DNA of 64,000 bases from Triticum aestivum (GCF_018294505.1 NC_057810.1:704207622-704271621), one strand, 5' to 3'; shown: positions 31,511 through 44,766, numbered from the stretch's first letter. The notes: generated by a model not told the origin, from the letters alone. A program made the numbers and translations.

Positions 31511-33368
31511 GTTTCAATCATGGTAAACAGCCACTGTCGAGCACTTGGTTCTGTAGTCTTGGTTTGAAGGTTGCGTTTGGGCTTATTGGGCAGTGATATA
31601 GGCCCATATTTGGTTTGTATATACCGTAAGTAAGTTGCAATTCATGCATGCATGCCCCTGTCGTTTTCATAAACAATATGGTATTATGAAACTGTTTTAG
31701 AATCCAGTAAAGCCGTAGCTTTTGAAACACTTCAAACTAAGTAAGTTGGAATTCATGTATGCATGGCTCTATCAAGATCATCATGGAACCAAGCCAATTA
31801 GTCTTGATCTATAGACTCCATCAAGGGCTTTTCCAATTGCTTCATCACTGAGCCCAAAACGCATGTGTTCAATGCATGTTGTCATTCATGTTTGAGGAAG
31901 TGGATGGGGGTGAGGAGGTGCTCCAATATAGGAAGAAATAGTCTATAAGAGAGGATAAAGAGGTAGGCGATACTACTACCAAGCTACAAGCCTATGGGCT
32001 GTAGTCAAGTGATGGGCACACATGGTGACCCCCGCCAAGCCAAGAAGATGCTATCAATACATTATGCTATGCAATTAAGCAATCTTAGCTCTTTCCATCA
32101 GTTGCTCTTCTTACCATACCAATACAATGACCTGCAAAAAATCAAGCTCATAAGCATAAACCAAAACAAGAAATTTATAGGAAAATATTATGAAGAATTT
32201 AGGACAACATCATAATTTGCCAAATTTGAATATTCAACCTTTCTATACGGGACGAGAATTGGGGAGACCCAAATAAAAGTATGTTCAGAATCGTGTAAAT
32301 AACTTGTTCTAGATGCCAATAAATATACATTCAATTTGAGTGGCCCAAAGTATATCACATATATTGTACAAAGGTAAAACAATGAATATCAGCCTACAAG
32401 GATAAGCTCGAGGTGATCAGAATGAGTATGGCGCGTCAACTTACACTAAACCATTGGTCAAACACATCGACTGCGCTCCTCCAATGGACATCCTTCAAGT
32501 AGTACATTCATCTTTGTTAACAAAATTTCTATGTTTAATTCCATTTTATGTGTTTCTTCTAAACTAGGAGGATCTCTTGCATACACAAAATCAAACCAAA
32601 CGCATGACAAGCATGCCAAAAATCAAGTTGTACATCTGCAGAAATAGAATCATCTGTATTTTTTTTTTGTTCACCACTGATTACTATAAGCGATGTCAAT
32701 AATAAGTATAAAGGATGCACACCGTGTAAACTTATTTCTGAACACAACATGCAAAAACATTTGCCAACCCTCCAATTTATATTTAGAAGTTTCTATAAAC
32801 ATGTTTATCAAACAATACACTAGAAACGTTTATTGAGATATTAGTTAGATCACAGAGATCTCTGCCATGATATCTAATACTAATACTAAAATATATGTGA
32901 ACACACACACACACACACACACAAACATATATGCATACATTATATAGTATGTGCAATTGTAAAAAAATATTCAAAGAGAACTTTGCAACACACAGTTTAA
33001 ATTTAGCATAATGGAAAAGTTTAGTAATGTACACCACAAATGTATAACAAATAACAACATAAGAAATATTTAGAAATTAACATAATCATATAGTTAATTA
33101 TATCCATTAATAATGGAAAATATACTAATTAAGAATTATGTATGAGTTTTTTTAAATATAACAGCTTAGTATAAAATTAGAGCACATGCCTTACGCTACG
33201 CTTGGCTGCTCAGTATTTTTGAGTTTTAGGAGAATACCATGCTTTTTTTAGAAACCTCGGTTTTAAATACTTTGACGTGTTTGGCTTCGACAATTACTGC
33301 AGTTTTATAAACCATAGTATATCTAAAACCATGGTTTTTTTGTTGTATAGGAAAACTAGCTTTTCACA
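31511..33368. other. Intergenic DNA with a (CA)n tract and possible MITE relic
   Basis: There is no supported gene. A (CA)n microsatellite covers about 32901-32924. At 33190-33350 words such as AAACCTCGGTTTT, AAACCATAGTAT and AAACCATGGTTTTT suggest a decayed inverted-repeat element, and similar text occurs at about 46770-46820. The evidence is too weak for a firm call. Confidence 0.4.
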
Positions 33369-33449
33369 GGTCCACCGCCTTGCTCGCACTACGGTGTGGA
33401 GGTTCTGGTACATGGCGGGCGCCGTGTGCAGTTCACCCAGCGACACCAG
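33369..33449 (+). other. Left half of an exon-like open segment split by Copia element 1
   Basis: After a pyrimidine/AG acceptor-like TTTTCACAG, 27 codons are open (GPPPCSHYGVEVLVHGG, VQFTQRHQ). With one copy of the 5-bp TSD removed, the frame continues at 42038 (LYDPTQTKEVLQRFELAI). It reaches CCATG/GTGAGG, a donor-like site at 42119/42120. The full exon would be about 165 nt. No family was recognised. The reverse strand is also fairly open, so this is only a candidate. Confidence 0.35.
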
Positions 33450-35148
33450 TGTTGGAAATATGCCCTAGAGGCAATAATAAAATGGTTATTATTATATTTC
33501 CTCGTTCATGATAATTGTCTTTTATTCATGCTATAATTGTGTTATCCGGAAATCGTAATACATGTGTGAATACATAGACCACAACATGTCTCTAATGATC
33601 CTCTAGTTGACTAGCTCGTTTATCAATAAATGGTCACGGTTTCCTGGCCATGGACATTGGATGTCATTGATAACGGGATCACATCATTGGGAGAATGATG
33701 TGATGGACAAGACCCAATCCTAAGCATAGCACAAGATCGTGTCGTTCGTTTGCTAGAGCTTTTTCAATGTCAAGTATCATTTCCTTAGACCATGAGATCG
33801 TGTAACTCCCGGATGCCGTAGGAGTGCTTTGGGTGTACCAAACGTCACAACGTAACTGGGTGGCTATAAAGGTATACTACAGGTATCTCCGAAAGTATCT
33901 TTTGGGTTGACATGGATCGAGACTGGGATTTGTCACTCCGTATGACGGAGAGGTATCTCTGGGCCCACTCGGTAATGCATCATCATAATGAGCTCAAAGT
34001 GACTAAGTGGTTGGTCACGGGATCATGCATTACGGTATGAGTAAAGTGACTTGCCGGTAACGAGATTGAACGAGGTATTGGCATACCGACGATCGAATCT
34101 CGGGCAAGTAACATACCGATTGACAAAGGGAATTGTATACGAGATTACTTGAATCCTTGACATCGTGGTTCATCCGATGAGATCATCGAGGAGCATGTGG
34201 GATCCAACATGGGTATCCAGATCCTGCTGTTGGTTATTGTCCGGAGAGTCGTCTCGGTCATGTCTGCATGTCTCCCGAACCCATAGGGTCTACACACTTA
34301 AGGTTCGGTGATGCTAGGGTTGTAGAGATACTAGTATGCGGTCACCCAAAAGTTGTTCGGAGTCCTAGATGAGATCCCAGACGTCACGAGGAGTTCCGGA
34401 ATGGTCCGGAGGTGAAGAATTGTATAGAGGAAGTCCAGTTTCGGCCATCGGGAATGTTTCGTGGGTCACCGGTATTGTACCGGGACCACTGGAAGGGTCC
34501 TGAGGGTCCACAGGGTGGGGCCACCTATCCCGGAGGGCCCCGTGGGCTGAAGTGGTAAGGGGAACCAGCCCCTGGTGGGATGGTGCGTCCCCCTTGGGCC
34601 CCCTTTACGCCTAGGGTTGGAAACCCTAGGGGTGGGGGCGCCCCACTTGGCTTGGGGGGCAAGCCTCCCCCCTTGCCCCCCCTTGAGATCCAATCTTTAG
34701 GGGGCCGGCACCCCCCTGGCCCCTATATAAAGAGGGGGGAGGGAGGTCAGCCGCACCCAAGTCTCTGGTGCCTCCCTCTCCCTCTGCAACACCTCTCCCT
34801 CTCGTAGAGCTTGGCGAAGCCCTGCCGAGATCGCCGCTGCTTCCACCACCACGCCGTCGTGCTGCTGGATCTCCATAAACCTCTCCCTCCCCTTGCTGGA
34901 TCAAGAAGGAGGAGACGTCTTCCCCAACCATACGTGTGTTGAACACGGAGGTGCCGTCCGTTCTGCACTAGGATCATCGGTGATTTGGATCACGACGAGT
35001 ACGACTCCCTCAACCCCGTTCTCTTGAATGCTTCCGCGCGATCTACAAGGGCATGTAGATGCACTCCTCTATATCGTTGCTAGATGACTCCATCGATTGA
35101 TCTTGGTGAAGCGTAGAATTTTTTTATTTTCTGCAACATTCCCCAACA
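33450..35148 (+). repeat. 5' LTR of Copia element 1
   Basis: The LTR is 1,699 bp, starting TGTTGGAAAT and ending TTCCCCAACA. A TATA-like CTATATAAAGAGGGG at about 34722 probably marks the retrotransposon promoter, with a CT-rich leader after it. Confidence 0.95.
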
Positions 35149-35149
35149 G

Positions 35150-35163
35150 TGGCATCATGAGCT
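35150..35163 (+). other. Primer-binding site of Copia element 1
   Basis: TGGCATCATGAGCT begins two bases after the 5' LTR. It resembles the TGGTATCAGAGC site complementary to initiator tRNA-Met used by many plant Copia elements, with two or three changes. Confidence 0.7.
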
Positions 35164-36437
35164 AGGTCTATGCGTAGTTTCTATGCACGAGTAGAACACA
35201 AACTTGTTGTGGGCGTAGATGTTGTCAATTTTCTTGCCACTACAAGTCTTATCTTACTTCGGCGGCATCGTGGGATGAAGCGGCCCGGACCGACCTTACA
35301 CGTACGCTTACGTGAGACAGGTTCCACCGACTGACATGCACTAGTTGCATAAGGTGGCTAGCGGGTGTCTGTCTCTCCCACTTTAGTTGGAGCGGATTCG
35401 ATGAAAAGGGTCCTTATGAAGGGTAAATAGAAATTGGCATATCACGTTGCGGTTTTACGTAGGTAAGAAAGGTTCTTGCTAGAAACCTATAGAAGCCACG
35501 TAAAAACATGCAACAACAATTAGAGGACATCTAACTTGTTTTTGCAGCATATGCCTTGTGATGTGATATGGCCAAAAGGATGTGATGAATGATATATGTG
35601 ATGTATGAGATTGATCATGTTCTTGTAATAGGAATCACGACTTGCATGTCGATGAGTATGACAACCGGCAGGAGCCATAGGAGTTGTCTTTATTTTTTGT
35701 ATGACCTGCGTGTCATTGAATAACGCCATGTAAATTACTTTACTTTATTGCTAAACACGTTAGCCATAGAAGTAGAAGTAATCGTTGGCGTGACAACTTC
35801 ATGAAGACACGATGATGGAGATCATGATGATGGAGATCATGGTGTCATGCCGGTGACGAAGATGATCATGACGCCCCGGAGATGGAGATCAAAGGAGCAA
35901 TATGATATTGGCCATATCATGTCACTATTTGATTGCATGTGATGTTTATCATGTTTTGCTTCTTTTTGCTTAGTACGACGGTAGTAAATAAGATGATACC
36001 TTATAATAATTTCAAGAAAGTGTTCCCCCTAACTGTGCGCCATTGTGAAAGTTCGTTGTTTCGAAGCACCACGTGATGATCGGGTGTGATAGATTCTAAC
36101 GTTTACATACAACGGGTGTAAGACAGATTTACACATGCAAAACACTTAGGTTGACTTGACGAGCCTAGCATGTACGGACATGGCCTGGGAACACAAGAGA
36201 CCGAAAGGTCGAACATGAGTCGTATGGAAGATACGATCAACATGGAGATGTTCACCGATGATGACTAGTCCGTCTCACGTGATGATCGGACACGGTCTAG
36301 TTGAGTCGGATCATGTATCACTTAGATGACCAGATGGATGTCTAATCTAAGTGGGAGTTCATTAAATAATTGGATTAGATGAACTTAATTATCATGAACT
36401 TAGTCTAAAAACCTTTGCAAAATATCTTGTAGATCAA

Positions 36438-39400
36438 ATGACCAACGCTCATGTCAACCTCAACATCAATGCGTTCCTAGAGAAAACAAAGCTGAAAGAT
36501 GATGGCAGCAACTATTCGGACTGGGTCCAGAACCTCAGGATCATCCTCATAGCTGCCAAGAAAGCATATGTCCTAGAAGGACCACTAGGTGAAGCACCCA
36601 TCCCAGAGAACCAAGACGTTATGAACGCTTGGCAGTCACGTGCTAATGATTACTCCCTCGTTCAGCGCGGCATGCTTTACAGCTTAGAATCGGGGCTCCA
36701 AAAGCGTTTTGAGCAACATGGAGCATATGAGATGTTCGAAGAGCTGAAAATGGTTTTCCAAGCTCATGCCCGGGTCGAGAGATATGAAGTCTCCGACAAG
36801 TTCTACAATTGTAAGATGGAGGAAAATAGTTCTGTCAGTGAGCACATACTCAAAATGTCTGGGTTGCACAACTGCTTGTCCCAGCTGGATATTAACCTCC
36901 CGGACGAGGCGGTCATTGACAGAATCCTTCAGTCGCTCCCACCTAGCTACAAGAGCTTTGTGATGAACTACAATATGCAGGGGATGGTGAAAACTATTCC
37001 TAAAGTATTTTCAATGCTGAAGTCAGCAGAGGTGGAAATCAAAAAGGAACATCAAGTATTGATGGTCAATAAAACCACTAGTTTCAAGAATTGCAAGGAA
37101 AAGGGACACTGGAAGCGGAACTGCCCCAAATACTTAGTGGACAAGAAGGCCGGCAACACCAAAGGTACATGTGATATACATGTAATTGATGTGTACCTTA
37201 CCAGTACTCGTAGTAGCTCCTGGGTATTTGATACCGGTGCGGTTGCTCATATTTGTAACTCAAAGCAGGAGCTGCGGAATAAGCGGAGACTAGCGAAGGA
37301 CGAGGTGACGATGCGCGTCGGGAATGGTCCAAGATCGATGTGATCGCCGTCGGTATGCTACCTCTACATTTACATACGGGATTAGTTTTAAACCTCAATA
37401 ATTGTTATTTAGTGCCAGCTTTGAGCATGAACATTGTATCTGGATCTCGTTTAATGCGAGATGGTTACTCATTTAAATCCGAGAATAATGGTTATTCTAT
37501 TTGTATGAGAGATATGTTTTATGGTCATGCCCCGCTGGTCAATGGTTTATTCTTAATGAATCTCGAACATGATGTTACACATATTCATAGTGTGAATACC
37601 AAAAGATGTAAAGTTGATAACGATAGTCCCACATACTTGTGGCACTGCCGCCTTGGTCACATTGGTGTCAAACGCATGAAGAAGCTCCATGCTGATGGAC
37701 TTTTGGAGTCTCTTGATTACGAATCATTTGACACGTGCGAACCATGCCTTATGGGCAAAATGACCAAGACTCCGTTCTCCGGAACAACGAGCGAGCAACC
37801 AACTTATTGGAAATCATACATACTGATGTGTGCTGTCCAATGAGCGTTGAGGCTCGCGGAGGATATCGTTATGTTCTCACTCTCACTGACGACTTGAGTA
37901 GATATGGGTATGTCTACTTGATGAAACACAAGTCTGAGACCTTTTAAAAGTTCAAGGAATTTCAGAATGAGGTAGAGAATCAACGTGACCGAAAGATAAA
38001 GTTCTTACAATCAGATCGCGGGGGAGAATATTTAAGTCACGAATTTGGTACACACTTAAGGAAATGTGGAATCGTTTCACAACTCACGCCGCCTGGAACA
38101 CCTCAGCATAACAGTGTGTCTGAACGTCGTAATCGCACTCTATGGATATGGTGGGATCTATGATGTCACTCATCGATTTACCGCTATCATTTTGGGGACA
38201 CGCTCTAGAGACAGCTACATTCACTTTAAATAGGGAACCGTCTAAATTCGTTGAGACGACACCGTATGAATTATGGTTTGGGAAGAAACCTAAGCTGTCG
38301 TTTCTAAAAGTTAGGGGATGCGATGCTTATGTCAAGAAACTTCAACTGAAAAGCTCGAACCCAAGTCGAAAAAATGCGTCTTCATAGGATACCCTAAGGA
38401 AACCATTGGTTATACCTTCTACCTTAGATCCGAAGGCAAAATCTTTGTTGCCAAGAACGGGTCCTCTCTTGAGAAAGAATTTCTCTCGAAAGAAGTAAGT
38501 GGGAGGAAAGTGGAACTTGATGAAGTACTACCTCTTGAAAGTAGCGCAGCTCAGGAAGATGTTCCTGTGGTGCCTGCACTGACTAGAGAGGAAACTAATG
38601 ATGATGATCAAGGTACTTCGGATCAAGTTACTACTGAACTTCGTAGGTCCACGAGGAAACGTTCCACACCAGAGTGGTATGGCAACCCCGTCCTGGAAAT
38701 CATGTTGTTAGACAACAATGAACCTTCGAACTATGAAGAAGAAATGGCGGGCCCAGATTCCAACAAATGGCTTGAAGCCATGCAATCCGAGATAGGATCC
38801 ATGTATGAAAACAAAGTATGGACTTTGACAGACTTGCCCGATGATTGGCGAGCGATAGAAAACAAATGGATCTTTAAGAAGAAGACAGACGCGGATGGTA
38901 ATGTTACCATCTATAAAGCTTGACTTGTCGCTAAGGGTTATCGACAAGTTCAAGGGGTTGACTACGATGAGACTTTCTCTCCCGTAGCGAAGCTGAAGTC
39001 CGTCCGAATCATGTTAGCAATTGCCGCATACTATGCTTATGAGATATGGCAAATGGACGTCAAAACAACATTCCTTAACGGTCATCTTAAGGAAGAACTG
39101 TATATGATGCAGTTGGAGGGTTTTGTCGATCCTAAGAATGCTAACAAGGTATGCAAGCTCCAGCGCTCCATCTATGGACTGGTGCAAGCATCTCGGAGTT
39201 GGAACATTCGCTTTAATGAAATGATCAAAGCGTTTGGGTTTATGCAGACTTATGGAGAAGCCTGCGTTTACAAGTAAGTGAGTGGGAGCTCTGTAGCATT
39301 TCTCATATTATATGTGGATGACATACTTTTGATGGGAAATGATATAGAACTTTTGGACAGCATTAAGGCCTACTTGAATAAGTGTTTTTCAATGAAGGAC

Positions 39401-40260
39401 CTTGGAGAAGCTGCTTACATATTAGGCATCAAGATCTATAGAGATAGATCGAAACGCGTCATAGGTCTTTCACAAAGCACATACCTTGATAAGATATTGA
39501 AGAAATTCAATATGGATCGGTCCAAGAAAGGGTTCTTGCCTGTGTTGCAAGGTGTGAAATTGAGCTCGGCTCAATGTCCGACCACGGCAGAAGATAGAGA
39601 AAAGATGAGTGTCGTCCCCTATGCCTCAGCCATAGGGTCTATCATGTATGCCATGACGTGTACCATACTTGATGTAAACATGCCGTAAGTTTGGTAGGAA
39701 GGTACCAAAGTAATCCCGGCATGCAACACTGGACAGCGGTCACGAATATCCTGAAGTACCTGAAAAGGACTAAGGACATGTTTCTCGTATATGGAGGTGA
39801 CGAAGAGCTCGTCGTAAAGGGTTACATCAATGCTAGCTTCAACACAGATCTGGGTGACTCTAAGTCACAAACCGGATACGTGTATATTTTGAATGGTGGG
39901 GCAGTAAGCTGGTGCAGTTGCAAGCAAAGCATGGTGGCGGTATCTACATGTGAAGCGAAGTACATGGCAGCCTCAGAGGCAGCGCATGAAGCAATATGGG
40001 TGAAGGAGTTCATCACCGACCTAGGAGTCATACCCAATGCGTCGGGGCCGATAACACTCTTCTGTGACAACACTGGAGCTATTGCCCTAGCCAAGGAGCC
40101 CAGGTTCCACAAGAAGACCAGGCACATCAAACGTCGCTTCAACTCCATTCGTGAAAATGTTCAAGATGGAGACGTAGATATTTGCAAAGTGCATACAGAT
40201 ATGAATGTCGCAGATCCGTTGACTAAACCTCTTTCGCGAGCAAAACATGATCAACACTAG
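36438..40260 (+). pseudogene. gag-pol of Copia element 1, interrupted
   Basis: Gag and protease occupy 36438-37343 (LEKTKLKDDGSNYSDWVQNL; protease WVFDTGAVAHICNS with the Asp-Thr-Gly motif). The Gag zinc knuckle reads NCKEKGHWKRNC and lacks its first Cys next to a deleted linker. A frame change near 37325 leads to GAG_pre-integrase (37340-37843, LWHCRLGHIGVKRMKKLH). Integrase follows (37800-38140, DDLSRYGYVYLMKHKSE, FLQSDRGGEYLS), with a stop at about 37945 and a frame change near 38140. The reverse transcriptase (about 38700-39690) keeps YVDD at 39311-39322 but has stops near 38922 and 39275. RNase H covers 39691-40260 (SKSQTGYVYILNGGAVSWCS, KHTRHIKRRF-like end). The damage is moderate, with all domains recognisable. 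Confidence 0.9.
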
Positions 40261-40325
40261 AACTCTATGGGTGTTCGATTCATCACAATGTAACTAGATT
40301 ATTGACTCTAGTGCAAGTGGGAGAC

Positions 40326-42032
40326 TGCTGGAAATATGCCCTAGAGGCAATAATAAAATGGTTATTATTATATTTCCTCGTTCATGATAATTGTCTTTTA
40401 TTCATGCTATAATTGTGTTATCCGGAAATCATAATACATGTGTGAATACATAGACCACAACATGTCTCTAATGATCCTCTAGTTGACTAGCTCGTTTATC
40501 AATAGATGGTCACGGTTTCCTGGCCATGGACATTGGATGTCATTGATAACGGGATCACATCATTGGGAGAATGATGTGATGGACAAGACCCAATCCTAAG
40601 CATAGCACAAGATCGTGTCGTTCGTTTGCTAGAGCTTTTTCAATGTCAAGTATCATTTCCTTAGACCATGAGATCGTGTAACTCCCGGATGCCGTAGGAG
40701 TGCTTTGGGTGTACCAAACGTCACAACGTAACTGGGTGGCTATAAAGGTATACTACAGGTATCTCCGAAAGTATCTGTTGGGTTGACACGGATCGAGACT
40801 GGGATTTGTCACTCCGTATGACGGAGAGGTATCTTTGGGCCCACTCGGTAATGCATCATCATAATGAGCTCAAAGTGACTAAGTGGTTGGTCACGGGATC
40901 ATGCATTACGGTACGAGTAAAGTGACTTGCCGGTAACGAGATTGAACGAGGTATTGGTATACCGATGATCGAATCTCGGGCAAGTAACGCACCGGTTGAC
41001 AAAGGGAATTGTATACGAGATTACTTGAATCCTTGACATCGTGGTTCATCCGATGAGATCATCGAGGAGCATGTGGGAGCCAACATGGGTATCCAGATCC
41101 TGATGTTGGTTATTGTCCGGAGAGTCGTCTCGGTCATGTCTGCATGTCTCCCGAACCCATAGGGTCTACACACTTAAGGTTCGGTGATGCTAGGGTTGTA
41201 GAGATACTAGTATGCGGTAACCCAAAAGTTGTTCGGAGTCCCAGATGAGATCCCAGACGTCACGAGGAGTTCCGAAATGGTCCGGAGGTGAAGAATTGTA
41301 TAGAGGAAGTCCAGTTTCGGCCATCGAGAATGTTTCGTGGGTCACCGGTATTGTACCGGGACCACCGGAAGGGTCCTGAGGGTCCACAGGGTGGGGCCAC
41401 CTATCCCGGAGGGCCCCATGGGCTGAAGTGGTAAGGGGAACCAGCCCCTGGTGGGATGGTGCGCCCCCCTTGGGCCCCCTTTACGCCTAGGGTTGGAAAC
41501 CCTAGGGGTGGGGGCGCCCCACTTGGCTTGGGGGGCAAGCCACCCCCCTTGGCCGCCGCCCCCCCTTGAGATCCAATCTCTAGGGGGTCGGCGCCCCCCC
41601 TGGCCACTATATAAAGAGGGGGGAGGGAGGGCAGCCGCACCCAAGTCTCTGGCGCCTCCCTCTCCCTCTGCAACACCTCTTCCTCTCGTAGAGCTTGGCT
41701 AAGCCCTGCCGAGATCGCCGCTGCTTCCACCACCACGCCGTCGTGCTGCTGGATCTCCATCAACCTCTCCCTCCCCTTGCTGGATCAAGAAAGAGGAGAC
41801 GTCTTCCCCAACCGTACGTGTGTTGAACGCGGAGGTGCCGTCCGTTCTGCACTAGGATCATCGGTGATTTGGATCACGACGAGTACGACTCCCTCAACCC
41901 CGTTCTCTTGAACGCTTCCACGCGATCTACAAGGGTACGTAGATGCACTCCTCTATCTCGTTGCTATATGACTCCATAGATTGATCTTGGTGAAGCGTAG
42001 AATTTTTTTATTTTCTGCAACGTTCCCCAACA
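40326..42032 (+). repeat. 3' LTR of Copia element 1
   Basis: The LTR is 1,707 bp. The start reads TGCTGG instead of TGTTGG and the end is TTCCCCAACA. It is slightly longer than the 5' LTR because of a short GC-rich indel near 41535-41560. Confidence 0.95.
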
Positions 42033-42037
42033 ACCAG

Positions 42038-42119
42038 CTGTATGATCCGACTCAAACCAAGGAGGTGCTGCAGCGCTTCGAGCTGGCCATTCGTACAGAT
42101 GATGGAGAGTTCTGCCATG
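42038..42119 (+). other. Right half of the exon-like segment split by Copia element 1
   Basis: This segment continues the open frame of 33369-33449 (LYDPTQTKEVLQRFELAI, RTDDGEFCH) up to a GT donor-like site. It is followed by GC-rich sequence to about 42230. The product is unknown. Confidence 0.35.
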
Positions 42120-42239
42120 GTGAGGAGGCGTCGCGGAGGGCGTGAGGTGGCCGGCTCGGCGTGGCGGAAAGGTGTGGCGTGCTAGGCCGCTGTGGCGAGT
42201 TGCTGGTCGTCGTCGCGGCCAGCTACAAATGAACACGAC

Positions 42240-42429
42240 AAAACATTTAGTCCCTCTTTGATTTGTAGGAATTTCAGAACGTAGGAACAGGAAAAATACA
42301 GGGTTTGGATGGCATGTCCATCTGAATTCTATAGGATTAGCATATAGTCTTTGATGCCAGAGGAAAAACAAAGAAATTGTAAAAAGTTGGAGTGGATGCT
42401 TGATTTCTAATGAAATGTAGTACACTTCA
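42240..42429. other. Possible Tourist-like MITE relic
   Basis: TTAGTCCCTCTTTGATTTGTAGGAATTTC resembles the start of the MITEs at 1020 and 5230 only in its first part (CTTTGATTTGTAGGAATTTC). A matching right end was not found before the Helitron-type terminus at 42430. Confidence 0.3.
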
Positions 42430-42465
42430 CTAGCTATGCCCGCGCGGCGACACGCCGCGCCCCAT
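42430..42465 (-). mobile_element. Helitron-type 3' terminus
   Basis: On the minus strand the sequence GGCGCGGCG-TGT-CGCCGCGC forms a strong hairpin, followed 10-11 bases later by GCTAG and then a host T. A hairpin shortly before a CTRR end inserted next to T is the hallmark of a Helitron 3' end. The body would run to the right. I could not find the 5' TC end, so its extent is open. Confidence 0.45.
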
Positions 42466-43185
42466 CAATACAATACGTGTGTTGTGGTATTTTTATTTTG
42501 TGTGAGAATTTAGACCCAAAAAAATACTTTTATGCACATATGTTTGTAGTCACGGAAACGAAAGTCATGCATTGAAGTAATTTAAAAAATATACATTTAT
42601 CATTACCACATTTATATAGAAAGAAACACTCCAGAAATTTCGGAAGAAGCGGTGTCGAGAGTCTCAACACAACCACACCTTACGATTTTAGCGCGGGGCG
42701 CAACTACGTGCATGGGAACATGTGGTCATATCATGCATCCATGCACATGTGGTCATATCATGTATCACGTTAGTTATCATGCAAAAGATAGCAATGTAAG
42801 AAGCAAACCGACTGATCTCTACACCGATGGAGAAGTCTGCCTACTGGAGCACTACCATAGTCGGTTGAGGATCTGATGCGCTCGTTAGAAAGGATCACGT
42901 GAAAAAAAAGGAGGCCAGGCACCCGATGACTGGCTTGGCATCCATGCCAGCTATAATCCTGGGAACGTTCAGTATTTTTACGAAACGACCAGCAATTGGA
43001 ACATAGCACCTGCATTGTAGATACCCTCAACAGCAAAACATGGATCACACATCAACAAACAATTGGCAATCCACCCAAGAAAATGTGCCCAACAAAATCC
43101 CTGAATAATTCAACATAGATTAGTCCAATGAACACAAACAGAAGTTCAAACACAAAAGCCTCTTCGAAAAAGCGAATCAAAGATA

Positions 43186-43592
43186 TACATATTCATCGAA
43201 TGGTAAAATAAATTTTAGACAAACAAATACCATTTTGTAAATAATAACCAAATGGAGAAAACAGGAGCACAAATAAAAGAAACAAAATGGTACAATATGT
43301 GATTTCAGTAAAAAATGTAGAAGTTTTCACTAACCAAATAAATCAATTGTATAATCAATTAACTAAATAGAGAGTCAAAGATAGACAGATTCATCGAGTG
43401 GTAGAAGATTCATCAACTGGTAGAATACAATTTCGACAGATAATTACATACCAATTTAAAATAATAGCAAAATGGGAAAAATGTGCAGCACAAGTAAAAC
43501 AAATAAACTGGTTACGATTTCAGTAAAAAAAATGTTGGTAGAAGTTATTTCACTAACTAAATGAAGCAATTGTATAATCAATTAAGTGCAAA
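43186..43592. repeat. Imperfect tandem duplication, about 195-bp unit
   Basis: Two diverged copies (about 43186-43378 and 43379-43592) share CAAAGATAnACA-ATTCATCGA-TGGTA, ATTTCAGTAAAAAA-ATGT and CAATTGTATAATCAATTAA in the same order. No coding potential is visible. Confidence 0.75.
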
Positions 43593-44766
43593 TAGGCATT
43601 GAACAATCAGCTGTATCAAGTAATACTCCTATTATGAGAGAAATTGATACTTAGTGGAAGAGATCCATGCATGTTTACAGCAATCTGCAGATCAGATTCA
43701 GACTTGGGGGAAAATCATGTCTAGAAACTACATTTTATACCAATTTATTTAAGGAAGACCATACGTGTTCAAGATTGTCTATTATCTAAGCACTAAGCAA
43801 GTTTGGAGCATGATTTTGCCGAAACCTCCACAAATGTCATTTCATCACAAAAATTGGCACGCATGTGAAAGATACATAAATGTTTGTTGCCAAAAAGTTT
43901 CAGATTTTTTTGATTTCTAAAAAGATTGATTTTACTGTAGCAAAGGGTGCATGTGAGCTCGAGCTCACATACTCCATGCCCTATACATACACATACACAC
44001 GTATATATAACACACGTATATATAACTTCTAGAGTTGTAATCGCACCAGGAATAAATAAAGTAAACAACAGCCACGTAACATGCCCATGTTTTTTTTCAC
44101 CAAAGAAGTGTCAGGAGCTCTGTCATTTCTATTAAGATGAGTAAGAAATAGTACATAATCAGACTACAGATACGGCAGGCTTTAGAAAGCACATGAAAAG
44201 CGGCACCGATTAAAGAAAACGATATAGTCAAAACGACAACGACAAGACAGGGAAGCACACAGAAGAAACAATGTCGTAGCTCGTACGGACTGTTCCCCAG
44301 CCAGCAAAAAACACTAAACTTACCAAGCAAAACTGTACGCTAGTTCAAAAAATTTGAAACAAAAATCTAGGCACACCACTCATTTCTACACAGCCATATA
44401 CCAAAATAATACACGTGCCATATTCATATTTACCCATGGGTCATTTTCAGCCAAGTGGTTTAACCTTAGAACAAAAACTTGGTTAGATATAGTGGTTTTG
44501 GTATTAGGTCCCGACCTATTTTTCTAAACTGAAACCACTTGCTCAAGTCCATCTTCTTTCTGGCCGTTGATCTCTTCAATCTTTGATTATTGTGCTAGCG
44601 CAGTAAATAGGCAGCCTTTAGATTAGATTGTTCTAGACATTTGATCCGATTAGATGGCGCTCGCACACATACAAATACTATGATTTAGCATCGACTTAGC
44701 ACATCCGCATCCGCAGAGGTTTAGATCATGGAGTGGATCGATTGATAGTTGGGCATAGCTATAAAG
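43593..44766. other. Intergenic, no supported gene
   Basis: Only short frames are present. A near-duplicate CACACGTATATATAAC occurs at 43997-44026. Nothing else was recognised, although this may be part of the Helitron candidate body. Confidence 0.4.

Larger units (their letters stand above)
33450..42032 (+). mobile_element. Copia LTR retrotransposon 1 (Angela/BARE/WIS type), 8,583 bp, TSD ACCAG
   Basis: Two LTRs (33450-35148 and 40326-42032) bound a gag-pol region in Copia order (protease, integrase, reverse transcriptase, RNase H). ACCAG is repeated at 33445-33449 and 42033-42037. A primer-binding site follows the 5' LTR and a purine tract (AAGTGGGAGA, 40315-40324) precedes the 3' LTR. By eye the LTRs differ at about 40-50 positions, plus a GC-rich indel near 41535, roughly 2.5-3 percent. 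The coding region has several frameshifts and stops but is readable throughout. The size and the LTR start TGTTGGAAATATGCC fit the Angela/BARE/WIS group. Confidence 0.95.

Noticed and set aside
34466..34977. Open frames inside the Copia LTRs (also at 41342-41763, 45129-45606 and 49686-50295)
   Set aside because: They lie in the GC-rich U3/R part of LTRs, recur in every LTR copy and carry no protein motif.
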